Below, one piece after another: positions 1-9,768 of a stretch of 64,000 nucleotides of DNA (positions are counted from its first letter, which is position 1; the number at the start of each line of letters is the position of its first letter). The notes under the pieces were generated by a model. The model did not search any database, was not told the origin of the DNA, and was given only the letters and a program-made list of their open reading frames with translations. Source of the stretch: Martinezella multihospitum (lineage in GTDB: Bacteria > Pseudomonadota > Alphaproteobacteria > Rhizobiales > Rhizobiaceae). The stretch lies in the NCBI RefSeq assembly GCF_900094585.1, contig NZ_FMAG01000003.1, positions 124,001 to 188,000 on the forward strand, read 5' to 3'. Position numbers and translations under genes: made by a program.

Positions 1-3000
1 GGTGCCGTACGCCGTGATATTGACGTAGGTGTCGGGACTTAGCAGGTTGCCTTTGGCGTCGAGCCAGTGAACACGAGCCCACAGGCCGTATTTGGTGCCC
101 GACGTGCGGATCACCTGAATGGAGGAAAGATATTCCTGACCCGAAACGACAGCAAAGGCCTGGCTTTGGGCGATCTGCATGTAACCAGCGCCAGTGAAAT
201 ATGTATAGTCAAATGCTCCTTTCGAGGTGAAGGCTTGCGTTGTTGAAGGATTGACGACCGTATCGTTGAGTGCAGACCACGCAGCGTGTGCCTGAAGCTG
301 ATTATCGGGAATGAGATTTTCCCAATCCTGCAGAATGAGGCTCCGAGCGGTGATCGCATTCACCGCGATCTTGTCTGCCGTGATGGCGCCGGCCGCAACC
401 TTCTCAGCGGTAATGGCGCCGTCCACAATCAGTTTGCCGCCGTTCCTACGCTGGCAGGAGACAAATCCGATCTGGTAACTGCCTGTGGAGGTGAGGTTTT
501 CTCCGGGAACAAAATCAACCCAAGCATAAACTGCTTCGGACGGCACGATGACCGTTGCATTCCAATCCGTGTACGAAGTTCCAACCGTCACGGGGATACT
601 GAAGCCCGCGGCGTTAAGATAGTTGATTTTGTCTGCGCCCATAAAGCGGATGCGAGCAGACAACGAGCCGGCCGGGGTTCCGATGGCCTTTATGAACACT
701 TGAAGGAAATATTGCTCGCCGGGCAGGACGGGAAAAATATTATTGTTTCTCGACGCGATGGCGTTCGCCACGGCACCGGCACCGATGTTCATATAGTAGT
801 TGCCTGTGTAGGCGTTTGCGCCATTGAGGATGGTGACGCCGGGACCATTCACCCAGCTCTTGTCCCCTTCGCCAAAGTTCGGGTTTTCACAACGATTGGT
901 GAAGTCGGCCAAAACCATCTTGTCGACCGTTATGGCTTTGGCCGCTATCTGCGTCGCGCCGATCGCACCCGCCGCGATCTGACCGGCCGCGATGCTATTG
1001 GCCGCGATCTTGTCAGCGGTCACCGAACCGGCCGCGATTGTACTTGAGGTAACGGCATCCACGGCGATCTTCCCTGCGGTCACAGCGCTAGCCGCTATAT
1101 CGTCGGCGACCACCGATCCTGCGGCGAGTGCAGCTGTCGTAACCGAGCCTGCCGCCAGATGGTTTGTCGTGATGCCTCCGTCAACGATCAGGTTCGCGGC
1201 ATTGGCGCGGCGAAGGATCGCGCGGTCGATCAAGAGCGTCAGCGCCGTGGTGCTCGTGTTGAAGAACCGCACCTGAGCATAGCAGGCACCGGCCGGGACA
1301 GTGATCTTCCCACTATAATCTGTCCATGTGGTGCCAAATGCCTTGTTACCCGCAAGTTCGACGTAGTTTGGAGTAATCAGCGCCTTGTTGGCGTCGAACC
1401 ACATAAGCCGGTAATAGGCACCGTTGGTGGAGTTGTCCGTCGTACCGCTTTTGAATGACGTCTCGAAATAAAGAACCTCACTCGCAGCGACGGGAATAAA
1501 TGCAGTTGTTCGAATTTCACTGTTGCTGGCGGTCGTGGTTTTGACCATCCGCAACATGAGGGAGCCGGTGTTATCCGAAGCCACGTATGCCATCGTGGTG
1601 TTTGCGCCAACCACTGTCAGATAAGACGAGATAGATGAGGCGCTGTCTTCAAACTTCCCGTTTGGAACCAGATTCTCGAAGTCCACCAAAAGAAGGGATT
1701 TCGCAGTAATAGCATTCGCCGCGATCTTGTCTGCCGTGATCGCATTGGCCTGCAGCTTCGACGTCGAGATCGCATTGTCTGCAACCTTGGTCGTTGTGAT
1801 GGCGTTGTCCGCGAGCTTTACGGCATCGACTGCGAGAGCCGCCAATTTGCTGTTGGTGATCGCTGTATCCGCGATCTGCGAGGAAACCAGTGTCCCGGTG
1901 ACCTTGGCCGCATTGATGGCGGCAATCTGCGCGTCCGTCATCTGGCCGGTGATGTCGGATGCCGGCGTCGCGGCAGTCCAGGTACTGCCAGTATAGCGAT
2001 AGAGCTTGTCGTCGATCGTCAGATAAACGGTGCGCCCTTCGATATTGCCGGTGGCGGGCAAGCTTGAGACAATTTCCACCGGCCGGATGCCGGAGGCAAA
2101 CTTGGTTGCATCGACTGCATTGGCCGCAAGTTTCGCAGCACTGACCGAACCATCGGCAAGCTTGCTTACATCAACGGCGAGTGGTGCCAGCTTATCGTTC
2201 GTGATGGCGTTATCAGCAATTTGGGAGCTATTTAAGGTCCCGTTGACATCGACGGCAGCAACCGCTGCCGTCCACGCGCCATTATGATAGCGGTAGAGCT
2301 TCCCATCCGTCGTGAGATAAACCTGCCGTCCTTCGACATTGCCTGCTACAGGCAGAACGGAGACCACTTCGACGGCCTTGATACTACTCGCAAGGCTGGT
2401 CGCATCCACCGCGCCCTGGGCAAGCTTTGCAGCAGTTACGGCACCATCGGCAAGCTTGGCAGAGATTACGGCACCGCTGGCCAGCACATCAGCCGTAACA
2501 GCGGCCACCTCCAGCTTTGCCGTCGAAACCGCCTGGTCGGCGAGCTTCAGGTTGGAGACCGCCTCGTCCATGATCTTCGCAGCCGATACGGCAGCATCGG
2601 CGATCTTCGACTGGATGATTGCGCCATCGAGAATGTCGGCGGTCTGAATGAGGACGTTCGGTGTCTTGACGGTCAACCAGGCCGACCAGTCCGTTGCCCG
2701 GCTCGACTGCGGAAGATATCGGCCCCGCGCCTCATAGTTGGTATTGGCGAGCGTCCATTGGCCGGAAATCAACCACGAATATGGAGAGGCATAAGGATTA
2801 CTGTCGCTGTCGAACACGACATCGCCGGTTTCCTTCAGACGCACCTGCACCCATACGCCCGCGACATCATCGAGATCTGGCGCACAGCTGATTTTGATTG
2901 CTGGACGACGATCGATGCCGCCGGCATCCTTGATCGTCGAGGGTTCCACCGTCCAGCCGATCATTGGCTGCGATGGCGGCGTGATGGGACCGAGCCAGCC

Positions 3001-4584
3001 GATGGCAGTGGGCAGCTGCAAGCCGGGATGCCAGTCATAGTCAGCCGGATCGACTTCCTTCAGCGTGACGACGATCAGGAAATTCGGTTGCGGCTCGACT
3101 TTGACGACCAGGAATTTCTTCTCGTCATAGCCATTGCGGGCCGAAGACCAGGAGACCACATCGTTTGGCTCGAGAGGATAGGCGTCTGGCGGCAGCGATA
3201 TCTGATGCACTCGGAAGCGCCGGTAATCCTGGATCATTGCCAAGCCGACACGTTGCACCTGGTTGGCAAAGGGTACGGCAAGCAGCTGGACTTGCGCCGG
3301 AAGGCGCCGATTACCGTCCTGGGCTTCGAGATCGGCATTGTAACGGCCCGGCGCGTCCTTCGTCGCCCATTTTTCCGCTGGCTCCGGATAAGTGGCCTCG
3401 ATGGCGTTATAAGTTGCGGAAAGCGAAGGGAAGGGTTGGAAATCCTGCTCCTCCGTGACGATAATATCATCATCCGTGAACGAGTAGACCGCCGCGCCCG
3501 GCGTCCCGACCAGCATCTTGAAGATGCCGCCGACTTCCGCAATCCGGCCATTGCAGCCCTTCAGCAGTTCGGAAACGGCGTCCAGCGGCTCCTGATCGCA
3601 CTGCACGTCATAACCTGCGCGAAAGGCCGGCTCGCTGCTGCCGTCGTCGAGCTGTACAGAGGCATCGCACGCATTGGCCGCAGCCATCCAGTTGGTGGCC
3701 GGCAGGCAGAAGGCGCCGATGTTCTGGCCGCCGTAGACCCATTCCGAGCCGTAGTAGACACCACGGGCGAGATTGTAGATCATGATGGCCGGGTTGCTGC
3801 TGGGCTCCCAGGTCGAAGGGTCGCTCCAGCGATGCTCCCCATTGCCGCCAACAGAGGAATCCTTGCGGATATCGTAGAGCGGCAGCGGATGCGGCTCGAA
3901 AAGACCGGCAGGAACGCCCTTGAAGAGTTCGGTATTGTAGCGCGAGGTGAGAATGACCACCTGGCAGCCACGGCCGATCATCGTCGATTTCCACGGCCGC
4001 TCAGCATGGGTGCCGAATTTGGCCGTCAGAAAAGGATCGGAGCTAGATTGCGTGCCGTCTAGGAACTTGATCCAGAGATAGTCCTTGTTCTTGACGCGAT
4101 ACTGCAGCACCGGAAAGCCGCGGCCATCCGGATGCGGCTGGTCCCAGAGAACGCCGACCTTCTGGTCGTCGATCCAGACGCTGGTCAGGCCGCGTTCGCC
4201 GGCGCGGTTGGGAAGGCTGCCAATTTCGATGACATCGGTGAAATAGGCATTTGGCGTCTTGCCGTCGTCTCCCCAGGTGCCGGCATACTTGCGCTTGCCG
4301 GCGGTCGCGTAGCTGCCGATGATGAAGGACATCGCATGATCGTCCCCCATGCTGATCTCGAGCTTCGTTCCGGCCGGTTGCGGCTTGTCCTTCTTCGCCA
4401 GCGCCTTTTCGACCAAAGAAAGACCGATGTTGATGGCGACGGTCAATACAAGTTTACCGATGGCGCCGATCGAGCTGAAGAAGCCCGCAATCGAGGTGAT
4501 CGCCAGGCTGATCGGTTCGGCATGCGCCGCATCCGCCATCAGCCAGAAGCCGAGGACGTTCAGAAGCAGGATGAGATATTTCAT
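1..4584 (-). CDS. Phage tail-tip / host-specificity protein (gpJ-like), C-terminus cut by window edge
   Basis: About 1528 residues are open from an ATG at 4584 to base 1 with no stop, so the C-terminus lies outside the window. The first 23 residues are hydrophobic and end in AHAEP, like a signal peptide or membrane anchor. Residues to roughly 560 resemble the tail-hub part of lambda J-like or GTA-type host-specificity proteins. The second half is modular: two near-identical short units carry a VYLTxDxKLYRY motif (near bases 2370 and 2070), and three beta-rich modules (near 1690-1430, 920-640 and 350-60) are joined by repeated ADKIAANAIT-like linkers. It is the last gene seen in the leftward tail operon, where receptor-binding proteins usually lie. 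A GAGG lies 11 bases before the start. The function is inferred from position and architecture. Confidence 0.85.
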   Translation of the reverse strand, partial: MKYLILLLNVLGFWLMADAAHAEPISLAITSIAGFFSSIGAIGKLVLTVAINIGLSLVEKALAKKDKPQPAGTKLEISMGDDHAMSFIIGSYATAGKRKYAGTWGDDGKTPNAYFTDVIEIGSLPNRAGERGLTSVWIDDQKVGVLWDQPHPDGRGFPVLQYRVKNKDYLWIKFLDGTQSSSDPFLTAKFGTHAERPWKSTMIGRGCQVVILTSRYNTELFKGVPAGLFEPHPLPLYDIRKDSSVGGNGEHRWSDPSTWEPSSNPAIMIYNLARGVYYGSEWVYGGQNIGAFCLPATNWMAAANACDASVQLDDGSSEPAFRAGYDVQCDQEPLDAVSELLKGCNGRIAEVGGIFKMLVGTPGAAVYSFTDDDIIVTEEQDFQPFPSLSATYNAIEATYPEPAEKWATKDAPGRYNADLEAQDGNRRLPAQVQLLAVPFANQVQRVGLAMIQDYRRFRVHQISLPPDAYPLEPNDVVSWSSARNGYDEKKFLVVKVEPQPNFLIVVTLKEVDPADYDWHPGLQLPTAIGWLGPITPPSQPMIGWTVEPSTIKDAGGIDRRPAIKISCAPDLDDVAGVWVQVRLKETGDVVFDSDSNPYASPYSWLISGQWTLANTNYEARGRYLPQSSRATDWSAWLTVKTPNVLIQTADILDGAIIQSKIADAAVSAAKIMDEAVSNLKLADQAVSTAKLEVAAVTADVLASGAVISAKLADGAVTAAKLAQGAVDATSLASSIKAVEVVSVLPVAGNVEGRQVYLTTDGKLYRYHNGAWTAAVAAVDVNGTLNSSQIADNAITNDKLAPLAVDVSKLADGSVSAAKLAANAVDATKFASGIRPVEIVSSLPATGNIEGRTVYLTIDDKLYRYTGSTWTAATPASDITGQMTDAQIAAINAAKVTGTLVSSQIADTAITNSKLAALAVDAVKLADNAITTTKVADNAISTSKLQANAITADKIAANAITAKSLLLVDFENLVPNGKFEDSASSISSYLTVVGANTTMAYVASDNTGSLMLRMVKTTTASNSEIRTTAFIPVAASEVLYFETSFKSGTTDNSTNGAYYRLMWFDANKALITPNYVELAGNKAFGTTWTDYSGKITVPAGACYAQVRFFNTSTTALTLLIDRAILRRANAANLIVDGGITTNHLAAGSVTTAALAAGSVVADDIAASAVTAGKIAVDAVTSSTIAAGSVTADKIAANSIAAGQIAAGAIGATQIAAKAITVDKMVLADFTNRCENPNFGEGDKSWVNGPGVTILNGANAYTGNYYMNIGAGAVANAIASRNNNIFPVLPGEQYFLQVFIKAIGTPAGSLSARIRFMGADKINYLNAAGFSIPVTVGTSYTDWNATVIVPSEAVYAWVDFVPGENLTSTGSYQIGFVSCQRRNGGKLIVDGAITAEKVAAGAITADKIAVNAITARSLILQDWENLIPDNQLQAHAAWSALNDTVVNPSTTQAFTSKGAFDYTYFTGAGYMQIAQSQAFAVVSGQEYLSSIQVIRTSGTKYGLWARVHWLDAKGNLLSPDTYVNITAYGT

Positions 4585-4688
4585 GGATCGGACGACCTCG
4601 ATTGGCGCATAGGAAAGGGTCGTCGCGGGCAGAGCCGCGCCGAAATGTCACCGTTCAGGGATAAGAGGATTAGCGATGTACCGCCGGC

Positions 4689-5117
4689 CTAGCCGACCTT
4701 GAAGGCCCGTTTGGCGTCGAGCAGATCGACCGTGCCGAGCCCGCTCTCGCGCAGCACGAAGATGCGCTCGCCATTGACCACGCCGAGTGCGTAGCCGAAG
4801 GGGCCTTCATGCGGGATGGCGGCGATATCGCCGATGCCGGCTTCGCTAGGATGGATCTCGGGCAGCATGCTGGCGACGAGATCGGCGAGATTGTCGAAAC
4901 CCGCCGCCTTCATCGTTTTCAAGGCACCGGCAGCCGTCGAATATTCGCCGCGAAACTGGGCGGCACAATCGACGCCGGTGATCGCCAGCACCAGATTGCC
5001 GGCAAGGCCCGGTCCGCAATCATGGCTGCCCCAGGCAAAGGGCGTGCGCTTCAGCCGATCGATCTCGGCGACGAAACGGGCACGCCAGTTCTTGACCCTG
5101 ACGAGATCACTGTTCAT
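4689..5117 (-). CDS. Phage tail assembly protein, DUF6950 / NlpC-like
   Basis: 142 residues from the ATG at 5117, which overlaps the upstream stop as ATGA; a longer frame to 5141 is possible but lacks this coupling. The segment WGSHDCGPG near residues 29-36 has the Cys context of NlpC/P60-like phage tail peptidases, and a single His lies in IPHEGPFG further on. In lambda-like and GTA clusters the gene just before the host-specificity protein is a peptidase-like tail assembly factor, and this gene holds that slot. I cannot tell whether the catalytic Cys-His arrangement is complete. It resembles the DUF6950 family of phage proteins, so an enzymatic role is only inferred. Confidence 0.72.
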   Translation of the reverse strand: MNSDLVRVKNWRARFVAEIDRLKRTPFAWGSHDCGPGLAGNLVLAITGVDCAAQFRGEYSTAAGALKTMKAAGFDNLADLVASMLPEIHPSEAGIGDIAAIPHEGPFGYALGVVNGERIFVLRESGLGTVDLLDAKRAFKVG

Positions 5118-5734
5118 TTCTGCCCCCAAGGGATCTGCCAATTGGCGACGGTACTGGAATAAAGGCCGAATTCATCGCCGCTGCGGCGTTTCTGGCCTTC
5201 ATAGGAGGATTTGGCCGGATTGGTGCGCTCCAGCATGGCGATGGCGGCGGAGATGGCGGATATTTCGATGTCGCCATCCTGCCCCACCGCCGGCGTCTTC
5301 ACCGGCGCGCCGTCAGCGATACCGAGAAAGGCGATTTCCGGCGCCGCACTCGGCAGGCGCGTGCCGGTATCAAACGACATATCGTGGATTTCGATCGGCG
5401 CCAGCCGCAGATCATAGCCGCGCACGAGCTGCTGCACGGCGGGCGCGATCTGGCCGATGGTGATGGTCACTGTCTGGATCGTAAGATCCGCCGTGCGCGG
5501 GATCGAGCTCACCTGCAGATTGAGGCCGCCATAATAGGTCCGCGCCTCCGGCAGACCGGTGACACCGGAGGTGACAGTGATGTTGATATCGTCGTCGCCG
5601 GTCCAGAGCCCGATCGAGGCGGCCGCGCCGCTGGCGAGATCCTTGCCGGTGATCCAGACGAAGCGACGGGGCACAAGCCCCTTGTCGCGCGCGCCTGTCA
5701 GCGCCGCAAAGAAGGCGGAGGTGATGTTCTTCAT
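5114..5734 (-). CDS. Phage minor tail protein (tail-tip assembly), unnamed family
   Basis: 206 residues with no signal peptide or membrane segment. The composition is beta-rich, with repeated Thr/Ile/Val stretches such as LTIQTVTITIGQI near residues 84-96, as in tail-tip hub proteins. It starts 3 bases after the stop of the gene at 5738-6382 and overlaps the start of the next gene by ATGA, so it is part of a translationally coupled tail run. Its position, second after the tape measure, matches lambda L or the DUF2163 protein of GTA clusters. I do not see a decisive motif, so the role rests on synteny. Confidence 0.7.
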   Translation of the reverse strand: MKNITSAFFAALTGARDKGLVPRRFVWITGKDLASGAAASIGLWTGDDDINITVTSGVTGLPEARTYYGGLNLQVSSIPRTADLTIQTVTITIGQIAPAVQQLVRGYDLRLAPIEIHDMSFDTGTRLPSAAPEIAFLGIADGAPVKTPAVGQDGDIEISAISAAIAMLERTNPAKSSYEGQKRRSGDEFGLYSSTVANWQIPWGQK

Positions 5735-5737
5735 CGT

Positions 5738-6382
5738 CTATTTCTTCTGGATGATCTTGAAGGTGGCGCCCGTGGTGATCAGGCCGCTCGCGGTGCCGGG
5801 ATTGTGGCTGCCCGGCATGACCAGGCATTTACAGGCCGGCAGCAGAAGCGTCACGCCGAGACCGGCGGCAAAGCCCGCCGGCAGATGCGGGAAGACGCCG
5901 AAGACGGGCGTTATCCCCTGCCCGTCGGCACCAACCGTTTCCGAAACTTCGAGAAAGGCATAGCGGCCGCCATAGCCGACCTGCATCTTGTCGCCGACGG
6001 TCAGCCGATAGCCGGCCGGCAGTCCCTTGAGGCTGAGCGAGGCATTGTCGGCCCCGAGCGCCGCGACACTGACCGCGGCGCTCCCGAGCTTCGTCCCGTC
6101 AGGATCGGCCTGCGGATATTTCGACAGCGGATCATAAAGAAAAAGCGCCTCCTGGGCGCCGTGTAGTTTGCGGATGCGGGCGGCGATCTGTTTCGCCTCC
6201 GCATTATACATGTCGGCCAGTGTCACCGTGCCGGTCCAGAGCGGCGGCGCCAGCTCCGCCTGCCAGACCCGGCCGTCACCGGAGCCGGAAAGCTCGTCAT
6301 TGCGCTGAATGTCCCAGACGATGCTGGAGATCTTCAGAAGGTCGGCAAAGGCCGGCAGGCTGTAGGGATAGGAAACGGCCAT
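5738..6382 (-). CDS. Phage distal tail-like protein following the tape measure
   Basis: 214 residues starting at 6382, with the ATG overlapping the tape-measure stop in a TGATG arrangement, so the two are probably translationally coupled. The N-terminus (SYPYSLPAFADLLKISSIVW) and the central segment with aromatic and Gly residues look like a structural beta protein. No catalytic motif is visible. Immediately downstream of the tape measure, lambda-like and GTA-like phages encode the distal tail or hub adaptor, and that is the likely role. I do not recognise a named family with confidence. Confidence 0.7.
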   Translation of the reverse strand: MAVSYPYSLPAFADLLKISSIVWDIQRNDELSGSGDGRVWQAELAPPLWTGTVTLADMYNAEAKQIAARIRKLHGAQEALFLYDPLSKYPQADPDGTKLGSAAVSVAALGADNASLSLKGLPAGYRLTVGDKMQVGYGGRYAFLEVSETVGADGQGITPVFGVFPHLPAGFAAGLGVTLLLPACKCLVMPGSHNPGTASGLITTGATFKIIQKK

Positions 6383-8826
6383 CAGCGCCTCCGGGGATTG
6401 CGGTTGATCTGCGCGACGCGATCGGGAAGCTGCTGATTGAAATCATTCAGCCCCTGCCGCGTCGAACTCTGCGCTTCCGATTGCGCGACATTCTTCACAT
6501 AGGCCTTCAGATTGCCGTCCTCATCGACGGAAACGCCGACCGTGACATGCACGCCGGAAGTGGAGCCGGCGGCATCGTTCTGGTTATCGGCCCTGAGTCG
6601 ACGGACGGGAACGGCAGCATCGGGCTGCGCCCGCACCAATTGCGGCCCGCCCTCGCCGACCACGCCGCCATCGGCATAACCACGCCGGCCAAGCCGCATC
6701 GCCTCGACGATGCCGACGCCGCCGGCGCGGGCAATATCCTTCTGGCTCCAGACGACCTCGCCGGCATGAACGATGCCGGCCGGCTCATGCTTGCCGCCAG
6801 GGCCGGTATAGCCGCCATCGGCCCAAAGGCCGGGAATACCACTCGCAACGGCTGCCGCCGCCTGCGGAGATCGCGCCAGAATGCCGAGATCCAGCCCACC
6901 GCCTCCACCCAAGAGCCCGCCAAGGATACCGCCGCCACCGAACAGCCCACCGCCTGCAGCGGCACTGTTGACCTTGAACAGGCTGTTGAGCACATCGTTC
7001 AGCAGCCTGTCGGAAATCTTGGTGAGCACGGAAATCGCCGCCTTCCCCAAGGATTTCCAAAGGCCCTCGCCATTGCGCAAGCCGCTGACCAGCGTCGAGG
7101 CAAAATCACCGGCAAGCTCGCGAGCATATTTCAGCTGTTCATTATAGCGAATGATATTGGCCGAGGCCGAATTCATATCGACCGGCAGACCATATTGCTT
7201 CTGTGTAGAGGCGACTGTTTGATCGACGGTCGAGCGGCCCATCTGCTCCTGCTGGAACTGGATATCGCCCGCGAGCTTCTGCAGCGCCTGCGCCTCAGCA
7301 ACGCGCCGATAGGCATCAGCCTGCTCGTTGGCCGCCTTGGTCAATTGCGGCATTTGCGCCAACTGCACTGCACAGCTTTTCTGAAGCTCGTCCTGGCTTT
7401 GCTTCAGCGTGACAACCTTCGACTTTACATTGTCTGTCGCGGCAGCGGATTGAGCGGAGGTCTGTATTCCGAGTTTTGTTTGTTCGGTATTGGCTTGTGT
7501 CGACTTCGTAAGAGTATCCGTTGCTTGTTGAACACCCTGCAATTCATCCTTTTGGTTGCGTTGAACGTCAACGCTGCCAACCGCAACCTGTTTCGATTGT
7601 GCTTCAATCACGAGGGGCGCCGCGCGAGCGAAAGACGAAAGCGCCGGAAAGAATGTTTCCACGAGAGCTCCGATTTGGGAAAGCTTGCGTTGTTGTTCAG
7701 CCGGCGGAGCAGGGGCGGCTCCATTCTGCTCTGACTTTATTTTGGCATTTATTGCTGCTGACGTTGCATCAACGTTTTTATTGACCTTCTCATCCAAAGC
7801 AACGTAATCTCTGTATGCCTCTGAATTCTGGATCATGCTAGGCATGGCGTCCTTGAATAGCTGAGCAAAAGTCTGAAGATTTACAAATTGTGGGTTCTTA
7901 GCGGCATTTTCGGCTACGCTATTCCCAAAAGTTTGATATTGCTGTCTCGTGGCTTTTCCCGACAAGATTAGTGGCTTGATCTCGTTATATTGCTTCTCCA
8001 GCTCAGTAAAATTCCCTCCCCCGATAAATGAATCCGTACCGAACTGCATTTCAGCAGCGAGTTTTATTGAATTAAATGTATCACGCACCATTTCCAGCGA
8101 AGAATCGGATAGCTTCTTAGGAGTTTCTAACGCACTCACTAGGCCGTTTTCGGTATGACTATTTTCGTAATTAATTTTCATCGCTGGAGTTTCATCAAGA
8201 GAAAGCTTGCGTAACTCGTCGGTCATCCTCGCTCGATCAGCAATGACTTTCTTCGAAGTTTCAAAGCGGTTTGATGGTAAGCTTCCATCAACCTTGTCGG
8301 CTACCGAACTAAAAAAGATATCTGCAAAGAAGGCGCCGAAGCCACCAAACAGACTACTGGCGCTCTTTATTGCCTGGCTTCCGAGGCTCAACGCCATATC
8401 GGACGCATTTTTGCCTTCATCGGGCCGATTCTCCATATAATATTTCAGCTCCGGCGATCTGCGATAACTGGATTCTCCATTTGGAGCGGATTGTGATTTA
8501 TCGCCTGAAAGTTGTACTCTTCCACTTCCGTCGCTTGATTTCACGTTCAAGGCAATCAAGGAACTCGACAATTTGATCGGAGACGATCGATCATTGCTGC
8601 TCAATTTGCCAATGGCGTAATCAACTCTGGCGAGAGAACCTGCCGCACCTCGCGCTTCATTGCTCATCGTTTTTAGTGCACGACCAGTCACACCGGATAC
8701 TTTTTCCGCCCGGCCCATCGAAGCAACAAAATCCCTTACATCGTTACTTGCGGTCCTTATGTCACTGCTATCGACTTTAATGCCTAGAGTTGCGATTTCT
8801 GTCACTGGACCACCTTCTGATTTCAT
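6382..8826 (-). CDS. Phage tail tape measure protein
   Basis: 814 residues from the ATG at 8826; a longer frame to 8919 would overlap the divergent gene at 8864 and is less likely. The N-terminus (TEIATLGIKVDSSDIRTASN) is the usual start of lambda H-like tape measures. The middle is Gln/Ala/Lys-rich and helical, and the C-terminal 150 residues carry the Gly-rich stretch and the conserved WADGGYTGPGG...GIVHAGEVVW block. The protein sets tail length and occupies the tail lumen. The coding DNA changes character near base 7400: the N-terminal two thirds are visibly AT-richer than the GC-rich C-terminal part, which suggests a mosaic gene. The gene follows the gpG/gpGT chaperone genes after two inserted plus-strand genes. 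Confidence 0.9.
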   Translation of the reverse strand: MKSEGGPVTEIATLGIKVDSSDIRTASNDVRDFVASMGRAEKVSGVTGRALKTMSNEARGAAGSLARVDYAIGKLSSNDRSSPIKLSSSLIALNVKSSDGSGRVQLSGDKSQSAPNGESSYRRSPELKYYMENRPDEGKNASDMALSLGSQAIKSASSLFGGFGAFFADIFFSSVADKVDGSLPSNRFETSKKVIADRARMTDELRKLSLDETPAMKINYENSHTENGLVSALETPKKLSDSSLEMVRDTFNSIKLAAEMQFGTDSFIGGGNFTELEKQYNEIKPLILSGKATRQQYQTFGNSVAENAAKNPQFVNLQTFAQLFKDAMPSMIQNSEAYRDYVALDEKVNKNVDATSAAINAKIKSEQNGAAPAPPAEQQRKLSQIGALVETFFPALSSFARAAPLVIEAQSKQVAVGSVDVQRNQKDELQGVQQATDTLTKSTQANTEQTKLGIQTSAQSAAATDNVKSKVVTLKQSQDELQKSCAVQLAQMPQLTKAANEQADAYRRVAEAQALQKLAGDIQFQQEQMGRSTVDQTVASTQKQYGLPVDMNSASANIIRYNEQLKYARELAGDFASTLVSGLRNGEGLWKSLGKAAISVLTKISDRLLNDVLNSLFKVNSAAAGGGLFGGGGILGGLLGGGGGLDLGILARSPQAAAAVASGIPGLWADGGYTGPGGKHEPAGIVHAGEVVWSQKDIARAGGVGIVEAMRLGRRGYADGGVVGEGGPQLVRAQPDAAVPVRRLRADNQNDAAGSTSGVHVTVGVSVDEDGNLKAYVKNVAQSEAQSSTRQGLNDFNQQLPDRVAQINRNPRRR

Positions 8827-8863
8827 GTAAGAGAATACGGCTAGGCTATCTGCGGGAGTTTTG

Positions 8864-9454
8864 ATGAAGCCGATTTCTGGTCTGATCGCAGCGGTTATCG
8901 CCGTGCTGCTGCTGAACAATTATGGCTTCTTCGATCCACCGATCGTAAAAGCTTGCGAGGAACGCATGATGCGCTACTTCATTGCGCCATCGAGCTACAA
9001 ACGTCTCGGATACGTCTTGTCGGAAAGGCCATTTTCGAAGCCTGAAATCGAGAAGAGATATTTGATAGATGACGCTACATTGGAGACCTTAGGCGCCGAA
9101 GCGGCTGCCCGAATGAAGGCACACCAGAATTTGATACGAACAGAGGGTCTAAGCTTTCTCAAAAAAGGCGGCCTGGATCCTACGGTTCACTCAAGTATAA
9201 TTGAGTTCAACATCAAAAATAAAGATAACGAATTTGTAAATGTAATTGTCGATTGCAAATATTACTCAGATGATGGCAGTATTTCCGGGATGAGAATATA
9301 CGACGTACATCCAGTGGATGTCGACAATTCGAACCTGCTTCAGGTGACTCAAGATCGACCTGAACTGTCAACAGAAGAGCAGCAAAGATATGCCAAACCA
9401 ATAGCCCCGTATCGAGGTTGGCTCCACGACATATGGAGACGACTCGTTAATTGA
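8864..9454 (+). CDS. Membrane-anchored hypothetical cargo protein in the tail operon
   Basis: 196 residues from the ATG at 8864; an in-frame TTG precedes it directly, and GGGAG at 8854-8858 fits the ATG. Residues 1-22 form one hydrophobic segment (signal anchor), and the remainder is soluble and charged with a single-domain look. It is transcribed against the surrounding minus-strand tail genes and starts only 37 bases from the divergent tape-measure start, so the two must share a promoter region. It is AT-richer than the conserved head genes. These are the marks of a moron, a lysogenic cargo gene expressed from the prophage. I recognise no family. A host-surface or exclusion role is possible but unsupported. 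Confidence 0.65.
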   Translation: MKPISGLIAAVIAVLLLNNYGFFDPPIVKACEERMMRYFIAPSSYKRLGYVLSERPFSKPEIEKRYLIDDATLETLGAEAAARMKAHQNLIRTEGLSFLKKGGLDPTVHSSIIEFNIKNKDNEFVNVIVDCKYYSDDGSISGMRIYDVHPVDVDNSNLLQVTQDRPELSTEEQQRYAKPIAPYRGWLHDIWRRLVN

Positions 9455-9479
9455 GGTGTCTCCGGAAGAACTTTAGCAC

Positions 9480-9576
9480 CTACCCCGCCTCCCGCGCCCT
9501 GATCGCCGTAGCCTTCTCCTCCACCGCGCGGCAATAGCGCCCATCCATCGCCTTTCACACTGCAAGGTCCTCGCGG
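9480..9576 (-). pseudogene. Decayed duplicate of the 3' end of the tail chaperone T frame
   Basis: About 81 of 96 bases (9481-9576) match 10180-10275, the last 96 bases of the gpGT extension, in the same orientation and including the position of its stop codon. There is no start and no open frame of useful length. The copy lies on the far side of the plus-strand gene at 9769-10140, so that gene is bracketed by two versions of the same gene end. I read this as a scar left when cargo DNA entered with its own version of the T-frame end. Confidence 0.8.
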
Positions 9577-9627
9577 AATTACCGTGATGCTACACTCAAA
9601 TAAGAACGCTTGTCCTATCTAGCCCAC

Positions 9628-9664
9628 TGATGGCCATCTTGCCTGGCCCAAACCAAGGCCATCA
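9628..9664. repeat. Inverted repeat upstream of the 9769 cargo gene
   Basis: TGATGGCC at 9628-9635 pairs with GGCCATCA at 9657-9664 across 21 bases. It lies in the 314-base non-coding stretch 9455-9768, which otherwise holds only the duplicated gene end. It could be an operator or part of a transcript hairpin, but no family of sites is recognised. Confidence 0.35.
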
Positions 9665-9768
9665 CTGAGAAAAATGAGTGCACCGTCACTGTAATTCAAA
9701 TTCGCGCAGTACTTGTATTTCTTCTCCCGTCGCTTTAGCATCGACTTCGGTTGAAATTAGGATGAACA

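Noticed and set aside
286..4062. Long plus-strand frames (253, 592 and 102 codons) over the left region
   Set aside because: They are antisense shadows of the tail-tip gene on the minus strand, which is open from 4584 to base 1 with recognisable repeats and a signal peptide.
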